Under the pieces are notes generated by a model. The model was not told the origin of the DNA, ran no database searches, and saw only the letters and a list, made by a program, of their open reading frames with translations. From the NCBI GenBank assembly GCA_040375675.1, contig JBEIRY010000016.1, forward strand, positions 1 to 28,932: a DNA stretch of 28,932 nt, in the 5' to 3' direction. Every line of letters begins with the position of its first letter. Positions within the stretch are counted from its first letter, which is position 1. This DNA is from CAIUSP01 sp040375675. Its GTDB lineage: Bacteria > Actinomycetota > Thermoleophilia > Solirubrobacterales > 70-9. A program made the translations under genes and the position numbers. This document shows, one piece after another, positions 1 through 7,746 of this stretch.

Positions 1-1
1 C

Positions 2-565
2 ACCGGGGCGCGGATCCTGATGCCCAAGCTCAGTATCGAGCGGGGGTTGGATCGCTCCGAGGTGGAGTTGGTGACGGGAGGCGAGAGCATCGAGATCGAC
101 GGGGCGAAGCTGGAGACGATCGCTCTGCCCGGACACACCACCGAGATGACCGGCTTGCAGGTGGGCGATGCACTGATCACCGGAGATTCACTGTTCGCGG
201 ATTCGATCGCACGCCCCGACCTTCAGAACCCGGATCCGGCTGCCGCCAAGGCCGCAGCGAATGACCTCTACCTCACCCTCACCTCGCAGATACTCTCCCG
301 CCCCGCCGAGACCAAGATCCTTCCCGGTCACTACCCGGGCGGCAGGCTGGATGGCCCGATCGCACCCACCCTCGGCGAGGTGAGAACGCGGGTCGAGGAG
401 TTCGATCTCGGAGCGGAACCCTTCGCGGACTGGGTGGTGGCAGACCTGCCGGAGAAACCCTCGAACCACGGAACGATCATCGGGCTCAACCTCGGCACCG
501 AGAAGGTGGCCGAAGATGACGTCGGCCGGCTCGAGGTCGGCGGCAACTCCTGCGCTGCAAGGTAG
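2..565 (+). CDS. Metallo-beta-lactamase-fold hydrolase, 5'-truncated by window edge
   Basis: The frame is open from the first complete codon of the window, so the true start lies to the left. The visible part is the C-terminal two thirds of an MBL-fold enzyme. It has a metal-ligand histidine in LPGHTTEM, the bridging aspartate in ITGDSLF followed by ARPDLQ, and a late histidine in LPGHYPGG. The N-terminal HxHxDH motif would be outside the window. The GDSLF...RPDL arrangement resembles the glyoxalase II / persulfide dioxygenase branch, in which GD-LF-x-GRPDL is typical. The substrate cannot be told from this fragment. An internal ATG at position 20 is unlikely to be the start because homology-like sequence continues before it. 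The family is confident, the exact reaction is not. Confidence 0.85.
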   Translation, partial: TGARILMPKLSIERGLDRSEVELVTGGESIEIDGAKLETIALPGHTTEMTGLQVGDALITGDSLFADSIARPDLQNPDPAAAKAAANDLYLTLTSQILSRPAETKILPGHYPGGRLDGPIAPTLGEVRTRVEEFDLGAEPFADWVVADLPEKPSNHGTIIGLNLGTEKVAEDDVGRLEVGGNSCAAR

Positions 566-601
566 GAATCACTGCCTGAGGGTTGTGTCCAACCCCAGCA
601 C

Positions 602-607
602 TAGCGT
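602..607 (+). promoter_or_regulatory. TAGCGT -10 box for leaderless HNH gene
   Basis: TAGCGT fits the TANNNT -10 pattern and ends 7 nt before the GTG at 615. No Shine-Dalgarno precedes that GTG. A TTGTGT lies upstream at 583-588, but the 13-nt spacing is too short for a convincing -35. Confidence 0.5.
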
Positions 608-614
608 GCTGTGA

Positions 615-1412
615 GTGAAAAGAATTTCACTGGTAATTGCATCAACCGCCGTGGGAGCGCTTCTATGTGTCCCGACAGCGGGAGCCGCAACGGGTCCCGG
701 GTTGATCGGAAAGCTCAAGGTCAAGGGCGAGCGAAACGCCGGCTACGACCGTGACCTCTTCGACCTCTGGATCGATGCCGATTCCAACGGCTGCGACACC
801 CGTGACGAGGTCCTCTACCGGCAAAACCGTGATCGAGGGCGCTGGTGCGGCTCCTCGCGCGGCATCTGGAAATCGGCCTACGACGGTCTGCGCTTCACGG
901 ATTCCTCGGAACTCGACGTCGATCACTTCGTACCTCTGTCAGAAGCCTGGGGATCAGGTGCGAGGAAGTGGAACGCGGGAACGAGGACCAGATACGCGAA
1001 CGATCTCTACGGCTACTCGCTGTTGGCGGTCTCCGCTTCCTCCAACCGCTCCAAAGGCGACTCCGACCCTTCGGAGTGGCTGCCTCGCTCCTCGTTTCAA
1101 TGCGTCTACGCCGCTCGGTGGATAGCGGTCAAGTACCGCTGGAAGCTCTCAGTTGACCGAAGTGAGAAGTCAGCGCTTCGACGGATCATGCGGGGCTGCG
1201 CGGCGCGATCGCTGAAGGTCAGATCCACGCGCCGCGCGAAGATCGGCTTCAAGGGCAAAGGAGGCGGCGAGGGAAACACCGGTGGTCTCGACCCGCGCTT
1301 TTCGACCTGCTCAGCCGCCAAGGCCGCCGGCTACGGACCCTACGTGCAGGGGCGAGACCCCGAGTACGCCTGGTACCGAGATGCCGACGGGGACGGGATC
1401 GTCTGCGAGTAG
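615..1412 (+). CDS. Secreted HNH (DUF1524-type) nuclease with C-terminal Excalibur domain
   Basis: This 265-residue protein starts with a GTG, and a signal peptide covers about residues 1-24 (ending GAA). The middle region is an HNH/DUF1524-type nuclease core. It has the DVDHFVPLSEAW motif at 101-112 with the catalytic-type D-H pair at 103-104, an ND at 129-130, and a KGDSDPSEWLP motif at 147-157 that is characteristic of the family. After a basic, glycine-rich linker (about 200-225) comes an Excalibur calcium-binding domain (228-265) ending DADGDGIVCE. The protein is predicted to be exported and to cut extracellular nucleic acid, with calcium bound at the C-terminus. The GTG is chosen because of the signal peptide and the -10 box 7 nt upstream. 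Natural targets are unknown; a nutritional or competition role is inference. Confidence 0.87.
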   Translation: MKRISLVIASTAVGALLCVPTAGAATGPGLIGKLKVKGERNAGYDRDLFDLWIDADSNGCDTRDEVLYRQNRDRGRWCGSSRGIWKSAYDGLRFTDSSELDVDHFVPLSEAWGSGARKWNAGTRTRYANDLYGYSLLAVSASSNRSKGDSDPSEWLPRSSFQCVYAARWIAVKYRWKLSVDRSEKSALRRIMRGCAARSLKVRSTRRAKIGFKGKGGGEGNTGGLDPRFSTCSAAKAAGYGPYVQGRDPEYAWYRDADGDGIVCE

Positions 1413-1421
1413 CGAAAGCGC

Positions 1422-1805
1422 TCAGGCGCTGAGCTCGATCAGCTCTACCCGATAGCCGTCGGGATCGCGAACGAAGCAGAGCCTCGACCCACCCTCGCGA
1501 ACGCTGTAGGGCGGCTTCTCGGGCTCGATGCCCTCGGCGGCGAGGCGCTGGAGATTCGAATCGAGATCCTCGACCGTGATTGCGATGTGGCCGTAGCCGG
1601 TGCCGATCTCGTACTCGGTCACCCCGAAGTTGTGGGTCAACTCGAGCTTTGGTGAATCGCCATCGCCAGGGATGTTCATGAAGATGTTCTCGGCCTCATC
1701 GCCGATCGGCATCCGACCCACCACCTCGAAGCCCAAGGCCTCGTAGAAGGCAACCGACTTCTCGGGGTCAGTGACGCGATAACAGGTATGGATCAGGGCG
1801 CTCAT
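1422..1805 (-). CDS. gloA: VOC-family protein, lactoylglutathione-lyase (glyoxalase I) like
   Basis: A 127-residue single-domain vicinal-oxygen-chelate protein. The four metal positions expected of glyoxalase I are present: H6 (ALIHTCYRV), E55 (KLELTHN), H73 (GYGHIAI) and E121 (YRVELIE). Length and the N-terminal TCYRVTDPEKSVAFYE signature match GloA, which isomerises the methylglyoxal-thiol hemithioacetal to a thioester. Actinobacteria commonly use mycothiol rather than glutathione, so the thiol partner is uncertain. The ATG at 1805 is preferred over upstream in-frame codons because it starts the fold and has TAGGCT 8 nt upstream. It lies 11 nt downstream of tadA. Confidence 0.85.
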   Translation of the reverse strand: MSALIHTCYRVTDPEKSVAFYEALGFEVVGRMPIGDEAENIFMNIPGDGDSPKLELTHNFGVTEYEIGTGYGHIAITVEDLDSNLQRLAAEGIEPEKPPYSVREGGSRLCFVRDPDGYRVELIELSA

Positions 1806-1813
1806 CTGATGAA

Positions 1814-1819
1814 AGCCTA
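1814..1819 (-). promoter_or_regulatory. TAGGCT -10 box for leaderless gloA-like gene
   Basis: On the minus strand TAGGCT lies 8 nt before the ATG at 1805, with no Shine-Dalgarno between. The box overlaps the TAG stop codon of tadA. The same hexamer occurs before both copies of the small duplicated gene (at 12209-12214 and 14999-15004). Confidence 0.45.
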
Positions 1820-2293
1820 CCCCTCTCCCCCGCCGCGGCGCTCGGCAAAGAATCCGCTCAGCATCTCGGCGGCTTCTGGTTGCAGCAGGCCGCTCTCGAC
1901 CTTTGGTACGTGATTGGTCAGGCCTTCCGAGTAGAGATCGAGCACTCCCCCGACCGCACCTGCCTTTGGGTCGCCCGTGGCGTAGACGAGGCGCGGCACC
2001 CGGGCCAGCGCAATCGCCCCGGCACACATCGCGCAGGGCTCGAGAGTCACGTACAGGGTCGTGTCAGGCAGGCGCCAGCCACCCAGCGTCACGGATGCCT
2101 GGCGAAGCGCGAGCACTTCGGCATGGGCGGTCGGATCACCCGACTGTTCGCGCTCGTTGCCCGCTGCGCCGAGCACCTCTTCGCCTCTGGCGACAACTGC
2201 ACCGATCGGCACATCACCTGCTTCGGCCGCGGCCGCAGCAAGCAAGAGCGCCTTGCGCATGAGGCTCTCGTCGGTTTCGCTGAACTCGGGCAC
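1817..2293 (-). CDS. tadA: tRNA-specific adenosine deaminase
   Basis: A zinc deaminase of about 158 residues that converts the wobble adenosine 34 of tRNA-Arg(ACG) to inosine. Numbered from the GTG at 2293, the HAE motif is at 57-59 (H zinc ligand, E proton shuttle) and the PCAMC motif supplies zinc-ligand cysteines C87 and C90. Both are in canonical order and spacing. The length matches the family (about 150-170). The GTG at 2293 gives the usual short lead before the first helix; ATG 2260 (MRKALLLA) is the alternative. The frame stays open further upstream, but that sequence is not TadA-like. The gene is divergent from the subtilase gene and is followed by the gloA-like gene. Confidence 0.92.
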   Translation of the reverse strand: MPEFSETDESLMRKALLLAAAAAEAGDVPIGAVVARGEEVLGAAGNEREQSGDPTAHAEVLALRQASVTLGGWRLPDTTLYVTLEPCAMCAGAIALARVPRLVYATGDPKAGAVGGVLDLYSEGLTNHVPKVESGLLQPEAAEMLSGFFAERRGGGEG

Positions 2294-2327
2294 GTGAGGA
2301 GTATGCGGGGATGACGCAAGATACGCA

Positions 2328-2355
2328 TGAAAGTAGGGCGAGTGGGCTACTTTCA
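2328..2355. repeat. 9-bp perfect inverted repeat, candidate operator
   Basis: TGAAAGTAG (2328-2336) and CTACTTTCA (2347-2355) are perfect inverted arms separated by 10 nt. One mismatch further out, GC pairs with GC. The element sits in the divergent region between tadA and the subtilase gene, ending 33 nt before the latter's GTG. It could be a transcription-factor operator or an RNA hairpin in the protease leader. Confidence 0.5.
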
Positions 2356-2388
2356 CGCCTGTGGCGTGTTCTTTAGAAGGCGAGCGCG

Positions 2389-3771
2389 GTGCGCATCGAT
2401 GCTGACCGGGAACCTCCAATCAGGAACTTGAAGACCAGAGCCAAAACCAGACTCTTCGTGGCTGCAGCCCTGGCAGCGCTGGGGCTGTTGGCGGTGGCAT
2501 CGCCAGCTCTGGCCGGGCCGGGCTTCGTGCGCGGCGAGGTGATCGTCGGCTACGCAGACGGAAGTCAAAGGCTCGTACCTGTCCCTCCGAGCAGCTCCGT
2601 TCGCAGCGCGATCAGGCAATTGAACCGCTCACCCGAGGTGGACTATGCAGTTCCCAACTACAAAGCACGGGCATCAGCCGTACCCAACGATCCAGGCAGA
2701 GCCGGCACCGCCGGTGGCTGGCAGCAGATCCAGTGGAACTTCCTTGCTTGCGGCTCTCTCTGCGGCAAGGCGTCCCAAGACTTCCAGGCCGCGGGGGGGA
2801 TCAACGCGGTAGGGGCGTGGCAGATACTCGCGGACCGTTCGATCCAGCCAGGCAGCGGGGCAAAGGTGGCGGTGCTCGATACCGGAGTCGCCTACAAAGA
2901 CAAGGCGCCTGACTTCCAGCAGAGTCCGGACTTCAGCGACTCACAGTTTTCCGATGGCTACGACTTCGTCAACAGCGACACCGAGCCGCTCGACCAGGAC
3001 GGACACGGCACGCATGTGGCGAGCACAATCGCCGAGTTGAACGACAACGGGATCGCCCTGACCGGTCTGGCACCAAGCGCAACCGTAATGCCGGTCCGGG
3101 TGCTGAACGCAATCGGAGTCGGCGACGCCAAGGGCATCTCGCGCGGCATCAGGTACGCGGCCGATCAGGGTGCAGATGTGATCAACATGAGCTTCGAGTT
3201 CGCCGCAAAAGTTCGCTCCTGCGCGGATCTGCCAACCGTCTGCTCTGCGCTGGAATACGCAAAGAAGCGGGGCGTTCTGGCGGTTGCCGCGGCAGGCAAC
3301 TCCGAAGGCAACTCGGTTGTCTTTCCGGCTCGCGCACCAGGGGTGCTCGGAGTGGGAAGGACGACCAAAGATGCCTGCGTTGGCGCAGGGTCACGATCCG
3401 GCAAGGGCCTCGATCTTGTCGCACCCGGTGGCGGTCCGCCCAAGAGAAGCGTCAAGGACTGCCGCAGAGATGGCGCAAAGGATTCAGCCGCACCGATCAG
3501 CCAGTACACCTTCACCGGCTTCGACTTCATCCAGTTCGGCTACGAGGGCTACGAGGGGACCTCGATGGCCTCTCCCCATGTAGCGGGGGTGGCAGCGCTC
3601 GTGATCTCCAGCGGGGTCCTGGGAGACAATCCAACGCCGAAGGAGATCACCTGTCAGATCAAAGAGACCGCCAGACACAAGGGGCTCGGCCAGAAGTACT
3701 CGAAATTCCTCTTTGGAGCAGGGCTGCTGGATGCGGCCTCGGCTGTCAAGGCTCGCGCGCCGGGCTGCTGA
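2389..3771 (+). CDS. Secreted subtilisin-like (S8) serine protease
   Basis: A 460-residue exported peptidase. A signal peptide with a hydrophobic stretch at about 20-42 ends SPALAG; a short propeptide-like segment (about 43-100) includes VDYAVPNY, typical of inhibitor_I9-like regions. The catalytic triad is complete: D164 in VAVLDTGV, H206 in DGHGTHVAS and S392 in GTSMASPHVAG, with oxyanion-hole N304 in AAAGNSEGN. Paired cysteines at 121/125, 278/285 and 330/358 suggest disulfides, which fits extracellular action. The GTG at 2389 is supported by AGAAGG (2375-2380) 8 nt upstream; TTG 2428 is an alternative that keeps the signal peptide. The gene is followed by a hairpin and a convergent usp gene. 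Substrates are unknown. Confidence 0.93.
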   Translation: MRIDADREPPIRNLKTRAKTRLFVAAALAALGLLAVASPALAGPGFVRGEVIVGYADGSQRLVPVPPSSSVRSAIRQLNRSPEVDYAVPNYKARASAVPNDPGRAGTAGGWQQIQWNFLACGSLCGKASQDFQAAGGINAVGAWQILADRSIQPGSGAKVAVLDTGVAYKDKAPDFQQSPDFSDSQFSDGYDFVNSDTEPLDQDGHGTHVASTIAELNDNGIALTGLAPSATVMPVRVLNAIGVGDAKGISRGIRYAADQGADVINMSFEFAAKVRSCADLPTVCSALEYAKKRGVLAVAAAGNSEGNSVVFPARAPGVLGVGRTTKDACVGAGSRSGKGLDLVAPGGGPPKRSVKDCRRDGAKDSAAPISQYTFTGFDFIQFGYEGYEGTSMASPHVAGVAALVISSGVLGDNPTPKEITCQIKETARHKGLGQKYSKFLFGAGLLDAASAVKARAPGC

Positions 3772-3773
3772 AA

Positions 3774-3795
3774 AGCCGGATCAGCTTTGCCGGCT
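3774..3795. terminator. Hairpin between convergent subtilase and usp genes
   Basis: AGCCGG (3774-3779) and CCGGCT (3790-3795) form a 6-bp stem with a 10-nt loop directly between the two convergent stop codons. There is no T-tract, as is common for terminators in GC-rich actinobacteria. Termination is inferred from position. Confidence 0.45.
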
Positions 3796-3798
3796 GAC

Positions 3799-4245
3799 TC
3801 AGCCGCTGGTGTGGACGATCCACACATCACAGGGAGCGTGATGTGAGATCCGATTCGGCACGCTTCCGAGGAAGAAGCGGGTCGCTCCGGTCATGCCGCG
3901 GTTGCCGACCACGATCAGGTCAGCGCCGTGCTTTTCGGCCACATCTAGCAGCGCCTCTGCGGGGTCGCCCTCGACCGGATGAGAGGTCACCTTGACCTTG
4001 GCCTTCTTGGCTGCAGCAACCGCGTTGCCCAAGATCAACTCGACATCCTCTCGCGGCCCGACTGTGTGGGCGACATCATCGGGGCTGGCTCCTGACTCGG
4101 CCTTCAGCCGCGACTCGGGAACCGGTGCATAGGCGCTGACCACCTCGAGCTCGGCGTTGGAAAGACCTGCCAACTCGATCGCAGACGCCACCGCGTGATT
4201 GGCGGTATCTGATCCGTCGGTACCCACCACGATTTTCTTTACCAC
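3799..4245 (-). CDS. Universal stress protein (UspA family)
   Basis: A 148-residue single-domain USP. The N-terminus KKIVVGTDGSDTANHAV is the first beta strand and phosphate loop with the conserved aspartate at 10. The C-terminal nucleotide-binding signature G-2x-G-9x-G(S/T) is intact: G114, G117 and G127-S128 in a VVGNRGMTG...LGSV context. It therefore belongs to the ATP-binding subclass, which acts in the cytoplasm under starvation, hypoxia or oxidative stress. The GTG start at 4245 is preceded by a GAAGGGGG purine run that can serve as ribosome binding site. It is monocistronic, convergent with the protease gene. Its specific partner is not evident. Confidence 0.9.
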   Translation of the reverse strand: MVKKIVVGTDGSDTANHAVASAIELAGLSNAELEVVSAYAPVPESRLKAESGASPDDVAHTVGPREDVELILGNAVAAAKKAKVKVTSHPVEGDPAEALLDVAEKHGADLIVVGNRGMTGATRFFLGSVPNRISHHAPCDVWIVHTSG

Positions 4246-4323
4246 CGGTTACCCCCTTCGCTGCACTGAGCTTGCTGAGGCGATACTACCCGCCACCAGG
4301 CCGGGATTTGCGGCAATCGGTCA

Positions 4324-4407
4324 CTAGAGCTTGATGATCGCGATCACGATCGAGGCGATCAGACAGGCGACCATTACCGCCAGAGAGAGTGTCCAGATTG
4401 CGGGCAC
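4324..4407 (-). CDS. Possible 27-residue single-pass membrane peptide
   Basis: In the otherwise gene-free interval 4246-4491, the minus strand has a short frame starting with GTG at 4407. It reads about PAIWTLSLAVMVACLIASIV before ending IIKL at a TAG. This is one uninterrupted hydrophobic helix with a terminal lysine. The frame is open about 55 nt further upstream without a better start, so it may instead be the remnant of a longer gene. There is no clear ribosome binding site. I do not recognise a family, and the call rests only on the hydrophobic pattern. Confidence 0.25.
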   Translation of the reverse strand: MPAIWTLSLAVMVACLIASIVIAIIKL

Positions 4408-4491
4408 GAAGTTGATGGTAGGGGAAGGTCCGAGCAGGCCGAACGGCCACCTCTGCTTCCACTAGGGTTAATCGCGATGGAGGAGAGGATC

Positions 4492-5247
4492 ATGTTCAAA
4501 CCGCCTTGGAGCCCTGTGCTCGAGCAGGTCGCGGACGGCGTCTGGGTCGTACGGGGTGATGTCAAGAACGGGATGAACGTCTATCTGCTTCGCGACGGAA
4601 GCGGCGTGACTGCTTTCGATGCCGGAACCAAAGCAATGGTAAAGCCGGTCCAAAAGGCCGCCGAGCAACTCGGTGGCCTTCGCAGGGTGGTGCTCGGCCA
4701 CGCCGATGCAGACCACCGCGGAATCGCTCCCTACATGGGAGTACCGGTGATCTGCCACCCGGATGAAGTCGCAGCAGCCGAAACCGATGAGTTCCGCGAC
4801 TACTGGGATCTCTCGAAGATCGAGGTCGGGTACGCCCGCCGCGTCTACCCCTTTCTGCTTTCGCGCTGGGACGGCGGTGCCGTCCAGATCTCCGAAACGA
4901 TCACCGAGGGCGACGAGCTCTGCGGGTTCCGCGTCTACAACTTCCCCGGACACGCTCCGGGACAGATCGGCCTCTTCCGTGAATCAGACGGCCTTGCGAT
5001 CGTCTCGGACACCGTCTACTTCGTCGACAGTTCGCGCTTCAAACCGATCGACCATCCATCCGTGCCGCACGACTGCTTCAACTGGGATACCCAGAAGGCC
5101 GCCGAGTCGGTACGCAAACTTGCGGCGCTCGACCCGAAGAAGGTCGCAGCCGGACATGCTGAGCCTTTCGAAGCACCCGATCTCGTAGAGCAGCTACTGA
5201 AAGCCGCCGACGCAGTCGACGGCAAGGGCATCTCGCCCGCCGTCTAG
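4492..5247 (+). CDS. Metallo-beta-lactamase-fold hydrolase
   Basis: A complete 251-residue MBL-fold protein. Metal ligands in order (counted from the ATG at 4492): the HADADH motif with H70, D72, D74 and H75; H154 in FPGHAPGQIGLF; D173 in IVSDTVYF; and H222 in AAGHAEPF. All residues for a dinuclear metal site are present. The overall plan is that of a small glyoxalase II-like or generic MBL hydrolase; the substrate is not predictable. The ATG at 4492 is chosen because GGAGG ends 8 nt before it; an in-frame ATG at 4477 lies before that Shine-Dalgarno and has none of its own. The gene ends in a stop codon that shares CTAG with the convergent GT-C gene. Confidence 0.88.
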   Translation: MFKPPWSPVLEQVADGVWVVRGDVKNGMNVYLLRDGSGVTAFDAGTKAMVKPVQKAAEQLGGLRRVVLGHADADHRGIAPYMGVPVICHPDEVAAAETDEFRDYWDLSKIEVGYARRVYPFLLSRWDGGAVQISETITEGDELCGFRVYNFPGHAPGQIGLFRESDGLAIVSDTVYFVDSSRFKPIDHPSVPHDCFNWDTQKAAESVRKLAALDPKKVAAGHAEPFEAPDLVEQLLKAADAVDGKGISPAV

Positions 5248-7685
5248 GGCTCGATCACCCGGTGCGGGGTCGGGGCAGGAATACCCCGACGGGCAGTGGC
5301 CGACACACCGGCATCGAGTTGGTACCAGTCGAGGTATCGGCCGCAGATGGCAGAGAGCGGCACCGACTCATGGGATGGGATTGGCGTTGCGGCGATCGGT
5401 CCGAGATACGCACGTGACTCGGCACCCAGCAAGCGGCCTGCGACGGGCAGCTTTCCAACGCTGACCTCGAAATCCACCAGGCCATCGCGCTCGACGGTGA
5501 TCTCCCCCACCGGGTAGTACGGAGCCGGGCCACGGAAGAGCAGGTTCGCCGGAAGGCTGACATCGAGTCCCGGAGCAGTGATGCGAGCTGGCTGTGTGGA
5601 GGCATACTGGAGCGAGATCGCCCAGCGGCCAGCCGAGAGCGGCAGCTCCTCGGTGGCAGAGACGGCGCTGGTCGGCTCGGAGCTCGGGTCCCAGGCCCTG
5701 CCTACGACCGGCGGCTTGGTGAACACACTGGCCTGACCCTGGAGGCGGGTCAGCTTGGCTACCGCAGGGTCCGAGCAATCCACCGTCGAGCCTGGACCGA
5801 TCGGCTCGATCAAGGTGTAGCGATCGGGCAACGGGCCGGTGCGCTCCCAGAGCACGTAGTCGCGGGTTCTGCGAATCGCTCGGAAGTTCGACGGCGCCTC
5901 ACTCAACTGGGCAGCGCCGGTCGTGATCACGTACTTGAACCGCTCGAGCACCTTGCGTGGCACCACATCGAAGTCGAACTTGGCTCTGGTCGAGGTCGGG
6001 CGGTAGAGCGAGGAGACCTCGATCACGTTGTAGTTGTGGACGATCGGCGTGTAGACATCCGCTCCGATCAACTCCCAGCCGGCGAACGACTCGCGACCGA
6101 GAAAGAGGACCTTCTCCCCCTCCACCACCTTGCGCAAACCGACCAGCTGCTGGACCTGACCAACAGGGCCGACCGCGGCCTGGCGCATCACCAGAAAGCT
6201 CGAAAACGCTGCTGCCACGACGAAGGCGATACCGATCGCAGCAACCAGCAGCCGGCCCGGTGCGGACCGGGCTGGCTCTGGTTCGGCTGACTCCTCTTCT
6301 CCTTCGAGCGCCCCAGCCCCCAGAAAACCGCGAAGCGCAATCAACATCACGATCGGAGCGATGATGCAAAGCCCCTTGGCCTGCGTGTACGGAGTCCCGA
6401 CCGCAAGCGCTGCGAGGTAGCCGACCACGCCGGCGATCAGGGTCGCCGGCAAAATGCGCTCTCTCATTGCCCGAGCCCTCCTCAGGCCGAGGGCCAGAGC
6501 TATCGCCCCGAGCAACGCTCCGAGATAGAAGGCCAGAGCCGGTACCGAGGCGTTCTCGGGGGCGATCCTGAACTCGCTCGACGGCCAGATATCCAGCGCC
6601 TGCAAGGGCGAGAGCGGTTGGCGCAGGTTGCCGTAGCCGACCCGGTCACCGGGGCCGGTGGGGTTGAGCGCCCTGAAGCCGGTGAAGTCGAGCAGGCTGA
6701 CCACCACCGGCACGCAGGCGACGATCGTGATGCCGATAACCGTCCAGATCACCGGAGCGGCTCGACGCAGTCGGCCCACGAGATCCAGTCCACCCCGCTC
6801 GCCGCGCTCGGCGATTGCGACCAGCAGCAACCATGCAGCGGCGGCCGCGACGAGCCAAGAGGGGCCGGGGAAGCTGTAGTTGTAGATCGTCCCAGCCGAG
6901 ATCAAGCCAGCCGGTACCGCGGCAAGGATGGCCTCCCGGTTGCTCTTGCTCCGGCCAATTGCTGCGCGGATCGCTGGCAGAGAGAGTGAGAACCCGAGCA
7001 GAGAGAGAGCAAGCAGCGGCTCCTTGAACGCACCCTGAGCCAGATATGCAGCGGAGAGATAGGCGAATGCGACCAGCACGGCAGCCGGTGCGCGCAGCCA
7101 ACCACGCACGCCAGGAAGCGCAGAGCAGGCGGTCAGTCCGAGCAGTACCGCGATCGCTCCGGTCAGGCCGGCGAAGGCCTCTACGAGGCTCGCTCCGGTG
7201 AGCTCGGTCATCGCGGCGACGATCGCGTGCGGGCCAAGCGGGTAGCCGTCGCGGATCAGCTCCGGTGTCACCCCCGAGCCGGTCGCGAGCCACTCGGCAA
7301 ACAGGAGATGCGATGCCATGTCGTCGTTTACGAGCCCCTGGCCGAGGATCCCCATGCGCCCGCTTGCGGCAAACGGAATCGCGGTGACGAGAGCCGCTCC
7401 CAGAACCACCGCCGCGCCGGACCAAGTCGGCTTGGCGATGCCGGTCCGACCACGCCAGCAGATCACAGCAGCGACGACCGAAATCACGACCACGAACGCT
7501 GCGGCGGTAATGCCCCTGCCGGGGAACTTGACCGTGATGCCGCAGACGATCAGAAGGATCGAGACACCCAGCGCAGGCGCAACGGCGGTCGAGCGACCGC
7601 GTCCAAGCAGCAGCAGGGTGGCGTTGCCGATTAGCAGAGACGCGACGACGATCGCGGCCCCCGAGAGAATTGCTCCGAGCATCAA
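5244..7685 (-). CDS. Large polytopic membrane protein, GT-C glycosyltransferase-like
   Basis: About 813 residues. The N-terminal two thirds hold roughly a dozen hydrophobic segments (first at about 5-28, last near 500); the last 280 residues are a soluble, beta-rich, extracytoplasmic-type domain. The first long loop holds an acidic motif NDDMASH (120-126), and GYPLGPHA follows at about 148-154, an arrangement reminiscent of GT-C transferases that use polyprenyl-phosphate sugars. I infer a role in surface glycan assembly; no strict family signature was confirmed. Start choice: TTG at 7685 has TAGCCT 6 nt upstream (leaderless), and the next codon is an ATG at 7682. It lies 61 nt downstream of the GNAT gene, and its stop overlaps that of the convergent MBL gene. 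Confidence 0.7.
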   Translation of the reverse strand: MMLGAILSGAAIVVASLLIGNATLLLLGRGRSTAVAPALGVSILLIVCGITVKFPGRGITAAAFVVVISVVAAVICWRGRTGIAKPTWSGAAVVLGAALVTAIPFAASGRMGILGQGLVNDDMASHLLFAEWLATGSGVTPELIRDGYPLGPHAIVAAMTELTGASLVEAFAGLTGAIAVLLGLTACSALPGVRGWLRAPAAVLVAFAYLSAAYLAQGAFKEPLLALSLLGFSLSLPAIRAAIGRSKSNREAILAAVPAGLISAGTIYNYSFPGPSWLVAAAAAWLLLVAIAERGERGGLDLVGRLRRAAPVIWTVIGITIVACVPVVVSLLDFTGFRALNPTGPGDRVGYGNLRQPLSPLQALDIWPSSEFRIAPENASVPALAFYLGALLGAIALALGLRRARAMRERILPATLIAGVVGYLAALAVGTPYTQAKGLCIIAPIVMLIALRGFLGAGALEGEEESAEPEPARSAPGRLLVAAIGIAFVVAAAFSSFLVMRQAAVGPVGQVQQLVGLRKVVEGEKVLFLGRESFAGWELIGADVYTPIVHNYNVIEVSSLYRPTSTRAKFDFDVVPRKVLERFKYVITTGAAQLSEAPSNFRAIRRTRDYVLWERTGPLPDRYTLIEPIGPGSTVDCSDPAVAKLTRLQGQASVFTKPPVVGRAWDPSSEPTSAVSATEELPLSAGRWAISLQYASTQPARITAPGLDVSLPANLLFRGPAPYYPVGEITVERDGLVDFEVSVGKLPVAGRLLGAESRAYLGPIAATPIPSHESVPLSAICGRYLDWYQLDAGVSATARRGIPAPTPHRVIEP

Positions 7686-7691
7686 ACGGGA

Positions 7692-7697
7692 AGGCTA
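7692..7697 (-). promoter_or_regulatory. TAGCCT -10 box for leaderless GT-C-like gene
   Basis: Minus-strand TAGCCT lies 6 nt before the TTG at 7685 (9 nt before the ATG at 7682). There is no Shine-Dalgarno upstream of either codon. No -35 is obvious. Confidence 0.35.
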
Positions 7698-7746
7698 GTC
7701 GTAGCGACCGTCGGCGTGAGCACGGAAATCCCCAACCTGCGATTGG

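Noticed and set aside
615..1412. Toxin-immunity or phage-defence system around the HNH gene
   Set aside because: The protein has a signal peptide, and no immunity, methylase or restriction partner gene lies beside it.
1806..2027. N-terminal extension of the glyoxalase-like protein upstream of 1805
   Set aside because: The extra 74 residues are Arg-rich and overlap tadA; the VOC fold begins at the ATG at 1805.
6646..7425. Long (259-codon) open frame on the minus strand inside the large membrane protein gene
   Set aside because: It is Arg/Gly/Ala-rich with no domain pattern, and is a frame shadow of the GT-C-like gene, which has clear membrane helices.
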